64,000 nucleotides of DNA from Ceriagrion tenellum (lineage: Eukaryota > Arthropoda > Insecta > Odonata > Coenagrionidae), in contig OY720638.1 of NCBI GenBank assembly GCA_963169105.1, positions 9,224,749-9,288,748 on the forward strand. The letters are read 5' to 3'. The notes below the pieces were generated by a model, which ran no database searches, was not told the DNA's origin, and was given only the letters and a program-made list of their open reading frames with translations. Of this stretch, positions 44,870-55,700 are shown in pieces. Every line of letters starts with the position of its first letter. Positions within the stretch are counted from its first letter, which is position 1. The position numbers and the translations under genes were made by a program.

Positions 44870-47800
44870 CGTTCCTCGTGACAATGAGAGGGTCAATAGA
44901 GACTTGATCAAACAATATCCCATTGGTTGTTTCATTAATTATCGAGAAATTCCCATAGACTGCTAGAAGTATCTTACTACATTTCGCCCACTAATGTACA
45001 TTTTGACCATTAAGAAAAAGGATAATCGAATTTTGTATAAATATTGAGGTGCTCGACACTATGATAACCACACACTTTTTGATGAAATTAGTCTACTCAT
45101 TATAAAATATCAATCACCATTACTTGACATTCGTTTCACAATTAAAATTATTACGATCATATGGGTCAGTAAGTCTGGGTGATCAGACCATTGTAATTTT
45201 ACCAAGGACAAGCGTTTCATGACCCATAAATGATTGACTGGAATTTTCAAGAGGTTCATAATACCATTTCAGCTGGCCAGTTTGAGCAATTGGAGGGTAA
45301 TTTATGCCCTCCCATAAAGCTGTACATGGCCAAGTTTAACAGGGAGGGAAATGCTCCTTTTCAAAATGTCTACCTACATTGCATTGCTTAATATAAAAAT
45401 TGCAAAATCTAAAGTACATCTCCATTTACCCTAGACATTAATAATAGTTAAGCATGAAAACTATCTCTGGAACCATTTCCGCTCCAATCAATAAGTACAA
45501 CAGTAATCAGGGACCCTAAAGAAAATTTGGATTAACAAAACTACTGATCTTGATAAACATTCTTACGATCAACTGCAAAGTCTAATGCAAGGAGTAGGGC
45601 TACTCCGTGGTCGAATGGCTATTATAAGCAAAATGACTGACATCTGGTGGCAATATTTAGATCTGAGATAAGGGGTATCCACTGTGATCGTCTCTGTCTG
45701 TTGAGTTTGTTGGTCTTCAACGGCTGTTGATTTGTATTTCAGTGAACCAGTTCAAGCAGTTGCATTGATGTAACGTCCAGCATAATTTTTTTCAGCAGAA
45801 GGATTTATGGATTTCTATGTAGAATTCCAGAGACATATAGGATTAAAAGAAACAATTACAACAAGCAGAAAGATTCAATCCCCTTGTTGGAAAATGAGAC
45901 AACCATAGTGGCTATGAATTTTCATGAATGTGGATATCCCAGATATATTATTATGTAATCATATGATTGTGCCTAATTACTGACCTTCAAGATCTTTTTG
46001 CTTTGGTTTGATGTTCTAAAGTGCATGTTTATGATGACTGAACTAGATTGCACTGGTATGATTACTTTTAAATTCTTTGATTAACATCAAGCACTCGATA
46101 ATTCAGACACTGATTTAGAATTTTGAGGAAGAAATAAGAAAAGAAACATTAACCTGAGTACTGATTACACACATTCTTAGCAAAGGCGAGGTTTTAGAGG
46201 GTGGAGGAGATTCATTACCCCAATGAAAAATTAATGCTCAGATAACACAATAAGCATTTTGACTAACATGCATCCTTATCACTCAGGTCTACTCTGGAAT
46301 AAGAAAGTTGACCTATCCCATTTACAATAATCTTGAATGCTGAAGAAAACATTAGCTATGGTCTACATTATTACCATGCAAACACTTTCAGAAAGCAAAA
46401 ATTGAACCCTCATACAGAAGCCATTAATGAAATTCAAATCCATCAGAGCTAGTTATTCTGAAACATGTACAACTATGATAAGCAGTAAGCAAGACAAATG
46501 CAGAAAACATCTAAAGTGTAATGATCACTGTGAGGATCAAAACAATCAATTTGCATTCTTCAAATCTGAAAGATAGCTATTTTAATGTATGTCAGCATGA
46601 AGACAACCCATTTTGAAGAACAATATGGAAAAAAATCTAAGTACAAATCCTTTGGGATCTCACACTGACCAAATTTTCCCTAGATTTTAAGGGGAGATGT
46701 AGAAGTACAGCCATTGAAAAACGACTATTTACCAATGGGCCCTGGAACAATTCCTACATTTGCAAATGTGTCATTGTTATTGCTTATAGAGTTATTCTTC
46801 CTCTAGAAACACAGCATGCTCAGAAAAAGACCAACACTTAGGCTACCATCTAGCCCTCACGGTTTATGCAGCAACATGGACTTATTGGCACTTACCATAC
46901 CCTCTAAACAGCCCTAACACATATTCAAACACCCCCACCAGCCTTTCCTAACAACCATATGCATTTAATTTGGCATTCAGGTTTCACTTCAGGGTGATAG
47001 GGATTCAGAATGTACCACTCCATTATTCGAACAGTAGGTACATGTTTAATAAATTAAATCTCAACTCTGCATTTGACTACTGAATCATTTCATGATACCA
47101 TCTACAGGTGTGAGTTACTTCTTCCAATACAAGAATTTTCTGCCCCAAATATGGATACTGGAAATCATATTTCAGTAAATTAAAACTCAAATAAGTAATA
47201 AACTGTCACATTAAAAGATTTTCCTCAATTTCTGGTAATTACCAGTTTTACGCATCACCAGCATTCAACATTTTTTCCTTAGCAATTGAACGGCAGAGCT
47301 GCTGGAATAATTGTATGAACAATACCAGACCTCTGGTTGCACTGCTTTCCAATAGTAACCATTTCAACCAAAACAGAAAGACAAATCACCCAGTGCCACC
47401 AAATACTGGTATTTTTTGCCCATCCCTATTAAATTACATGGGCCCTCAATCAGATTCACTTCCTGTGTAAATTTACATAGGGTGGGGGGTGCAATGATAC
47501 CAATAACAGTTGGGAAATAACACAGTGCAATGTAGTATACTCACAGCTTATCAAGATGTCTTCCAACATGCATATATTTTTATCCTAAATTAACTTCCTA
47601 CTATTTGTCACAAATATAGAAATGACTGCCTAAGTGGACTAGATGGGACCACACAAAGAATAAGTTCAGCAACACTGTTTCCCACAATGCTCACACTGAC
47701 AATTAAATGTGGAATGCTCTACACTCCACAGCCGATATTGAGGGTAAGCATACATTAAAAGAAAACATGATTTGTACTCACATACACATAAAAAGAACTT

Positions 47801-49257
47801 ACAATTAATTTGAACAATTCAAGCCTGCCAGTAATAGGTATGTCTCTAGTTATTGATCCAAACAAAATATATTGCTGGCTTGATTAGGAGAAAAATGAAG
47901 ATATATGAAAAGACAGAGAAACCCCTATTAATGACCACCCCTTAATGATCATTATTTTCCAGAACAGATAGTAATGCCTGTATGTTCCATTCATTAATTA
48001 CCCCTTTTCAAAGGCCATCCCTCACCTCGACCAACAACCACCACGTTGAATACTCTATTAGGCAATTTAAAACTGTTGTAAACCTGGGTTATTCCCAGCT
48101 CTAGTATGCCTAACCAGCCTGCACCCAGCAGAATAATTCAATTGTTGAGGAGAACCCCTTCCTCAGACAGTTGCCCCTTTCATGCTTAACCCTCTCTGAG
48201 AGAAAGCTTCAATGCTTAATCCTCTGCACAGGTCTGTTTCGCAGATTTTGGTTCACCAAAGCATTGGCGAAGGGTGAATCAGCAAGCTGTTTCATAAGTT
48301 ATGCTGTTGTATCGTATTTTAACTGCGGCATTTTGCTTTGAGTGACAGGCAGCAACTCATGAACAATCTTCAAGTCGCATCTGAGGGGGAAGCCTGGCGG
48401 ACCTTCCATACCTCTTTTTGCATGGTGCTGTTTCATAAGAAATCACTTTCGATGATAATTCAGACACTGAGGAATCCAACCAAGAGACAAATTCAAGTGC
48501 TGGGGAGGCATTTTCAATGAAAGAAAGGTGCCATTCTTTAGTGAAAAGAGCCAACTTCCACATGGTGAAAACCAGCTTCTTACTCAACTGAAATCTTTTT
48601 GATAGGGATATAGCTAAATAAAAGGGCAAATGCCCAAAGAAGACCTCTATACAAAAGTATTTTACGAGGTAGGTGGACATGAATAAAAATAAGTAGAAAA
48701 AAAAGATTATTTTTTTAAATTAATATTGATTTTGAATACTGATATTAAAATTAATATGCACAGCTGGTGTCTGCTTTCAGAGGGACGATCCTTAAAAAAT
48801 TGTTTTAATAAATAGTTCTCAAGGCTTTCAATCTGCTTTTTCTTTCATTTTAAGGCCCCTAACTGTGATCTTATCTCATTGTTCAATTTTTCGATTCAAT
48901 TCGTAAGAATATACCTATGAATATTCTCATGTGTACCACATTACCGAAATACCAAGCACTTACCAATCTATATGTTAAAATTCATACATAGTTTATGAGC
49001 GATATAATACATGGTGTGAAAATATTTATTATGTGTACATCAAATGAATATGCACTGAAATTTCCCGTGAGCTACCATGCCATGAGGAAATATACACCAT
49101 TTGTGTAGGTTACAATAAACCATCACCTCAAGAGTTCTTCCATTTTTTCAAGTCAGCTGCCCACTCATTTGCATCATACTCATAGGAACTTAACCCATGT
49201 CAAATGACCACCCCTCTTGGTGACTGTATTTCAGAAGAACCATCAGTGGTCACTTCC
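44870..49257. other. 4.4 kb without a recognised gene
   Basis: AT-rich, uniform sequence with almost no ORFs over 60 codons. It is likely intronic or intergenic. No repeat or RNA was recognised. Confidence 0.5.
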
Positions 49258-49400
49258 CTAGTAGCGTGTGATATCTACTGGATATTCATACATGGTTGCA
49301 AATAGCCATAGAAGGTAATATTGAATCTTAAATGTTGTATGGATATCATGTTATGATATCCTGCATTGGATATTTTAATGCTATCCATGAAATATTAGCT
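49258..49400. repeat. GGATAT-rich terminal-like block, left
   Basis: AGTAGC.TGTGATATCTACTGGATA is followed by repeated GGATATC/ATATCC motifs. An inverted, diverged counterpart (TATCCAGTGGATATTGATTGCTACT) lies at 51270-51303. The pair may be imperfect TIRs of a 2-kb foldback element enclosing the retroelement debris between them. Confidence 0.45.
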
Positions 49401-49639
49401 AATGGAGATTTATTGGAAAAATAAATAATATACAATATTATCTTTATGAGAGCCAAATGAAGCACCACTAAAGAAAATTATGACATAAGTCATCATATTT
49501 CAAATATCAGCTAGCCATGGCAGTCAGGAATGAGCCAGCCAGACAACCCATAGCTTTGAATCCCACCTCACAGGCATAGATGTTGTGGTATGTTGTCTTA
49601 CGATTATATTAACTGAGATGGTGTGATGTAATTGTGATC

Positions 49640-49771
49640 TCCTTCCCGCTCTAAGTTATGCCCTCCTCATTGAATGCTTTGCATAGCCATTTTCGGTGAG
49701 ATTCTTAATATTACTTTAGTTTTCTTATAATTAGTCTCCATCCCATACCTCTCACACTGACTCTTAAATGC
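49640..49771 (-). pseudogene. RTE-like RT fragment, downstream half
   Basis: The minus strand encodes NAFKSQCERYGMETNYKKTK and VILRISPK, the helix after the catalytic ADD box of RTE-like RTs. It appears to be the continuation of the fragment at 50732-51015, from which it is separated by an insertion. Confidence 0.7.
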
Positions 49772-49779
49772 ATTTATAA

Positions 49780-50183
49780 ATGATTCTTCACATAGATAAC
49801 GCATCACTCTCTTCCGCAGAAGAAGATCTCCTGTGGTGGGCAGCCTCCAGCGAACCAGAGGATACACACAGCCTCCCAGAGTCCAACACGGATGCAGAAG
49901 ATGACACCAGCTGCAGCCCTACCCCCCAACCGGACCCAAAATGCCAACGGACGAGGCCACAGGTGATTCGGATTACAACTCAGATGCAGATGTGGACACG
50001 GAAGATGAAGAAAGCGACACGCAGCGGTGGCGCATCCCGCCCTCCCTGCCCCATCAGCCCATGCCACCAGATCGCTTACCAGAGGAAGAGGACCTCGAAC
50101 CATGGCTCCCCAACACCCCACCCGAAGAGGCCCCGGTACCAGTAAGTGAAATATTGGTCCATCTTACCCTATCGTTACCCTAA
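49780..50183 (+). CDS. acidic, Pro-rich ORF (possible exon or gag-like remnant)
   Basis: The frame starting at 49780 encodes SSAEEDLLWWAASSEPEDTH and a D/E-rich stretch to about 49935. The similarly acidic continuation (MPTDEATGDSDYNSDADVDT, PEEEDLEPWLP) lies in another frame, 49941-50183, suggesting one frameshift. A good acceptor (CTCTCTTCCGCAG|A at 49819/49820) and a donor-like CCA|GTAAGT at 50141/50142 bracket a 322-nt segment. It could thus be an exon. No domain was recognised. Its codon usage is far more GC-rich than its surroundings. Confidence 0.4.
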
Positions 50184-50725
50184 ACGAATAAACGAAACCA
50201 CCTCACGGACCCAGGTCTCTTTGCCATGACCCACTGGCACCCCGAATGTGCTCTTGTAGTCACAAATAGCATATCCACATAACCTTTGAGGGGAATAAAT
50301 TAACCAGTCATCAAGGTATGCAATACTTTGACAATTGAATTTGATATTTAAAAGTAACAACTCATCTAGGGCCCACTGTTGCAAGATCCATGGTGACAAT
50401 GGATGGCCCATTGGAAAGCAGGTGAATGCATAGGTTTTCTCATTATACCATAGACCATAGTACTTCCAATGGTTCACATTTATACTAAGTTGATAAAAGG
50501 CACACATTAAATCAAGTTATATCAGGAAACAATCTTTGGGAATATTAGCGAGGGCTTTTGCTGGGCCAAGTTGACTAAAGTGGGGCTTTTTATAATTCTT
50601 GGTCCAAGGACTAATATCTTGTACGAATCTATGTTGCCCATTAGGCTTTGGGACTGTAAAGCAGTGGAAAGCATTGGTGCAGTTCCAGGGAACAATAATA
50701 CCTGCTTTGAGGAATTCCTCCACAA
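50175..50725 (-). pseudogene. reverse transcriptase with YLDD box (LTR- or DIRS-like)
   Basis: The minus strand shows VEEFLKAGIIVPWNCTNAF, VPKPNGQHRFVQDISP, LDLMCAFYQLSI, YAFTCFPMGHPLSPWILQQ and the catalytic AYLDDWLIYSP. These correspond to the KxG...R, D.. and Y.DD motifs of retrotransposon RTs. A single in-frame TAA separates two frames (50508-50516 region). YLDDWLI is common in DIRS-like RTs, but the rest fits LTR elements equally well, so the clade is open. Protease, RNase H, integrase and tyrosine recombinase are absent. Confidence 0.7.
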
Positions 50726-50731
50726 ATTTAT

Positions 50732-51015
50732 CCAACATAAGAGATTTTGAAGTTAACTGCTTTGCTGACTGGGTAACCAGAACTTGGTCATCCACAAATG
50801 TCTTAATCAGTTCCCTTCCTGCCATCACACCAACCGAAAGTTCCTCTCAAGCCTCTCTTAACATTTCTTTAACAAGTATATTGAATTGCACAGGCAACAT
50901 TGGTCGACCCTGTCTCACTCCTCTTCGTAATACTGCCCATCCTGATTCTCCACCATCTACCTTAACTTGAGCAGTATGAGACATGTAAAGACTTTAAATC
51001 AGTAGTCTCTCTCTG
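50732..51015 (-). pseudogene. RTE-like RT fragment, upstream half
   Basis: The minus strand reads LYMSHTAQVKVDGGESGWAV, RRGVRQGRPMLPVQFNILV, then ELIKTFVDDQVLVTQSAKQL. These are the finger region, the RQG block and the ADD region of RTE-like RTs; the ADD box is VDD here. It breaks off at LMLD where another sequence begins, and resumes at 49771. Confidence 0.75.
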
Positions 51016-51129
51016 ACTGGCTCCAACATCCAAAATTTCGCAGAGTTTCAAGAAGAAAATAAAAACCTATGAATGCCTATTGCATTTCATTTTTGTCTTG
51101 AATGTGGTCATAAATGGAAAAAATCTGCA

Positions 51130-51303
51130 AGTTAAAAAATATCCAGAACAAAATTTAATGGTTATGGTATGGATATCTAATCACAGGATGATTTTGGATA
51201 TTCTATAGATGTCCATGAAATGTTATATGGATAAATCTAGATATTATACGGATATGGGTTTAGATATTGTATTGTTATCCAGTGGATATTGATTGCTACT
51301 TGG
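51130..51303. repeat. GGATAT-rich terminal-like block, right
   Basis: Repeated TGGATAT/GGATATC motifs end in TATCCAGTGGATATTGATTG and CTACTTGGG. It is the inverted counterpart of 49258-49300 with several mismatches. Confidence 0.45.
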
Positions 51304-51894
51304 GTCAATACAGGTTTCACTGCAGAACGGAATCCTACATCCTTATCGCCTTCCCATTTCACAACCTTCATTTTTATTTTGAAGAGTCAACAGGAGAGGG
51401 GGTAGCGGTTTCTCTCTGAAAACACCCTTCAAAACAAATTCTTTCCAAAAATATGAATGAGATAAAAGGAAGAACTCTGGAATGAACAAGTATAGTATTG
51501 AATAAACCACTGATAAAACAAGTATATTTCTCTAACTTCCGAATTTTAAACAAAATATAACAAAGGTCAGCCAGCAAGGTGGGGGGGGGGTTTCGACAAG
51601 GTCAAAAGTGGAAAGTGGTGAGGGGGTGCACAGAATGCAGGTGATTGGTAGCCTTGGAGGGGAGGAAGGTAGTCGGATGAGTACATATATCCAGTGTAGG
51701 ATTTCAATTGGAGCTTAGGTAACTGATTACTGTCTCCAAACTCAGAATGCAGGATTTTGCCTTAGTGCCATAATCAGCTGCCTTAGAATGTCCTCATCAT
51801 CATCTTGTGCCATCTACTATTTAAGAGAGGAGAGAGGAAGGTTACAGCCTAAGGTTGCAGGCAAGAGACGCTGAATTTTAGGGGTCGCTGGAAT
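51304..51894. other. no recognised feature
   Basis: Spacer between the foldback-like block and the LINE 3' end. It includes a short G-run near 51580. Confidence 0.35.
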
Positions 51895-52275
51895 TTGCAA
51901 TGGGAACAAAAATGTACAACTCACTCTCTGAGTGCATCAAATCAACTAAATGCATCATTAGTTTTAAAAAGAAGGTAAAAAATTATTTTTTGATGAAGTC
52001 CTTCTATTCTCTCAATGAATTCCTGACAGAGAAAGTCTGGCTAAGTGAATACTGTTTATTTATTATCTCCACTTATGGTAATATTTAATTGTATGTTATG
52101 TCTTCAAACGTATTTCTATGAGCATTTTTCTTTACCTTTTTCATTGTGCTTTCAGCAAGCCATTATTTAGCCAACAGATTCTTGATGTACCCTATACAAA
52201 TGCAAACTGTATGAAATTATGTACCTTACTTTGTGTTGTCAATTGGAGAAAATAAATGATTATTATTTGGTCGTT
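51895..52275 (+). pseudogene. 3' end of a CR1/Jockey-type LINE
   Basis: The ORF 51900-52088 encodes GTKMYNSLSECIKSTKCIIS, FKKKVKNYF and FYSLNEFL. This is the pattern of LINE ORF2 C-termini (YN.LP..IK......FK..VK..L...FYS.EEFL). It is followed by a short 3' UTR and an AATAAATGATTATTATT tail near 52250-52270. The upstream RT is absent, so the copy is 5'-truncated. Confidence 0.68.
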
Positions 52276-52787
52276 ATTGTTTGTTTGACTCTGTTGTTAG
52301 CACAACAATGTCAGATTACACATCTCATATGTGCCTCAAGCAAGTCCTTTGGCTAAATCTGGAGGGTAGAGTCTGCAGAAGGGAAACTGTCCAAAATAGG
52401 GAAATTGAACAAAAATAAGGGGGGCATTCTTCCCAAAAAAAATTACTCAGTATAGGTACCGCCAATGTTTTGATCCCTCTAACATGTTTTGTATGAAGCT
52501 CATTGAAATAAATCCAAATTTGTAAAAAATTATCTTTGAGAGCATTTGATGTAATAATTGACTGAAAAAACAGAAATCTGCAGTTGAAATCTTAGGAAGC
52601 AAAGGAGATATTACATATCACTGAAAAATACATTTAAAAAATAGGCAATAACCGATAATAATAACAATTTCTCCTGCCTTTTTCTGTCTTGAAGTCAGTA
52701 TGCCCAAAATAAGTCAACATGGAACTTTGAAAGTCACTTGTTGCTCAGTCTTTTATTAACAGGAAAAAGGAAAAATTTTGAGGTGCA
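52276..52787. other. no recognised feature
   Basis: AT-rich, no ORF of note. Confidence 0.4.
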
Positions 52788-52868
52788 TTTTATTAATCGT
52801 TAATTAATTTCATTAATTAATTTCCTTAATTTAATTTTATTAATCGCATTTAATTAATAATTAATTCA
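52788..52868. repeat. TTAAT-rich low-complexity block
   Basis: Repeated ATTAATTAAT, TTAATTTAAT and TTAATTAATAATTAATT in an AT-only stretch. It is likely slippage-prone and hairpin-forming. Confidence 0.8.
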
Positions 52869-55633
52869 CCTTTTGAGCAGCTCCCCATATTTTTGCTCTC
52901 CTTCTCCATTGCATTATTACTCCCATAGCAATCTTTAACTACAACCACTTCCAAGGAGTTTAATATTTGCCAAGGCATAATGACAATTATTCACCAGTTG
53001 CTTTAATGAGAATTCAAAATGATCATTCAATAAACAAAGTTTTAATTCTTGAAATTCTAAGTCGATCACAACACACTAGTATATACATTGGAGACAAGTT
53101 AAGAAACTTTTGGCTTCCCATGGCCAGTGGAAGCTTATCTCGGTCATTTTGTAGAGGCAATAAATAGGAAACTTTTTCAGGGTCAATATTTCTGTATGTG
53201 CCCAAAATATTGTCATCCTTTTCTCTTCTGCGCAAAGTTCACAGAGGGTACCCAATCCTCAAGATAACTATGATAATATGTTAAGCTTCACATTAGGGCT
53301 TACTGATTACACATACACTATTACCTCTGATTTGTTATAAACACCCATCCATGCAATACAAAAATGCATCAAGTAATGCAATGCATAACGCAACAATTGC
53401 AAAGCAAAAAACCACCAAGTGGACAAATAAAATGAGTTATTTCAGCATGTGTCATTATCAATTGATATGCCAGGCTAAATGACTAACTTGTCCAATAGAA
53501 TGACATGATGGTTAATTGCCTTGAATATGCTGAATGACCAACTTGAAATTTAAATTAAGTAAAAACTTTCTACTATAAACAAATACTTTAATACACTTCA
53601 ATATTTGATTCAATCCAAGATAAAAGTGCAGTTGAAATATGCTGATTTGGCTCTTAAATAGCTGAAATGAAAAGCAAATATTTGTCATGATTGTACGACT
53701 TAAACAAAGGCCACCACCAGGGATCCTTTAGTCACACAACTCCCTTCCACAAATGGAATTGGACATATTTACTGATGGGCTGCATTTCCAACAGACAGCT
53801 GCCATATTAACTGGAAAGGGTAAAACACAAATGAATGCAAGAGAGGTTATTAGTTTCTCTCCATCACATTTATCCCTTAATTTGGAATCCAAAATTTCAT
53901 AATAACTTATCATTCACATCCACATCTCAAACTCACAGCCATCATAAAGAAAGTAGTATGTATTGCAATAGATACAACACTTCCTCTTGGTCACAATCAG
54001 AACTTAATACAGAGTACAAAAATTGATATATAAACAAATAAGGGATGGGTTTATTCCACATTTTTCGGTTCTTGTTCACTTTGGTTTTTTGCTTCGCTTC
54101 TTGGTCCCAGTTCATAATTAAGTACTTACTGATTGCTTGATTTTCAATGGTGAGAGAATTTTTTTTTGTTTGATTATTGTGCATGTCTAAAATAATGCAT
54201 CAAGTTTCCTCCAACTAATTGCATCCATTGGGTTATAAAATTTGCAGCATCATAAGACATGAAACTAGGCTATATTTCTACGAAATGAGGGAAACCAGAT
54301 TTATTATCCTCTTTAAAAGAACAATGAAAGGAAAGATAGGTCAAAACAGTATTGTGAAAAACTTACTCCTGAATATTCCTGCTAACAGTTCTTAATTTTA
54401 GCTTCTGTACTTTACTGAAATAAGTACCATTAAATGGATAAATGTCCAAATTTTGATACCAATTTTTGTGAAGTACACCTTGAAAAAAGATGTACCATAA
54501 TGTTTTTGTAACATTATTCTGATTCCAAAGTGGAAGCAGTCGGTGAAAATGGACTTTCCAGAGAGCTACGGGTACAATGGACAATGAATAAACTTTGGTG
54601 CTGCTGGATATTCAAGCTGGAAATGTTTCTGCCATACTTGCCACTTGACCCGTTGCAAGGGTCTCTCATTCAGTTCATTCTTCATCACTGACCGCACTTG
54701 GCTAAGAGTGGGTGGTCACATACATTTTCATCATAGTAGCAGCATCATATTTAGCGAAGTATGCCATTCCTTTGTAGGTGCTATCGGACTCACGATAATT
54801 TATTTTATGTATCTTTTTCGCAAGCTTTTTTTAGGTTAAAAGTGGACTCACAAGCACACTTATCAGTGAATGATAAATGTTTCACTTTGCTTAAAACTTG
54901 TTGGCAGCATCAAGTACTTCCAAACTCAGAAGACATTGCAAGGGAACTCAACTGTGTATGAATGTGGGCCACAATGATGTAATTCAATGTGATATAAGAA
55001 TATCGATAACATCTCGATAGTGGATAGTACTAAGCTAAAGCAAAATATTGAGTAAGCCAAATATGAAGACTTGATTCATCGGTCATGGCATTTGATGGTA
55101 ACACAGCTTGATTGATTTCCTTCACCAATAATTTATAGTTCAGTTTGCCCATCTTTTAGCATGGTGTAATGCATTGACATACATTTACATACATAATTTC
55201 CGTCGCTTCTAAAGATTCTGCTTCCCAACATCACATCTGAATCCATCCAATATCTCCAATGGGTCAGTCTGCTGTCAATGTTGGCAAACTGAGATTCCAG
55301 AAAAAGGAAGAATAAATAAAACCAGTGTTTTCCTGGGGTAAACTTTTTGTTAGTCGTGTGGTCAGGATTCAAGGATTCGATCGAATCTCATGGACTCCAA
55401 GGATTCAAGATAGGATCGAATTCTGCCAAAGAATATTTGATCAAATCCAAATTTGGTTGTGTGGGTAGCATATATGCTACATCGCAGTAAACTCCTCATC
55501 ATCCATTGTAAATTCATACAAAATCTCACCTCAGAATTTATCATTTCAACGCCAATGTACTTCTAGTGTGAGGTTATTTGGGTGTACATTCAATGTGTCA
55601 TAAAACATACACATCAGCAGAGTTTTTATTGTA
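52869..55633. other. 2.8 kb without a recognised gene
   Basis: Short ORFs only. Degenerate GGATTC/GATCGAAT repeats at 55360-55440 are the only local structure seen. Confidence 0.45.
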
Positions 55634-55700
55634 CAGTAGAACCTCTACCTTATGAACTCCCACTAAACAAGACACTCCGATAAACGAACAAATGCTAGTG
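55634..55700. mobile_element. solitary pogo/Tigger-like terminus
   Basis: TA followed by CAGTAGAACCTCTACCTTAT resembles pogo-branch terminal repeats (CAGT.GAACCTC...). No opposite end or transposase was found within the next kilobase, so this is a truncated terminus or a chance similarity. Confidence 0.45.

Larger units (their letters stand above)
49772..50731. mobile_element. retroelement fragment inserted into the RTE-like RT
   Basis: ATTTAT occurs at 49772-49777 and again at 50726-50731, a possible 6-bp duplication. Outside these points the two halves of an RTE-like RT continue each other, apart from a one-base frame offset. The insert contains an acidic plus-strand ORF and a minus-strand YLDD-type RT. 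No LTR or TIR was found, so the insert type is unresolved. Confidence 0.55.
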
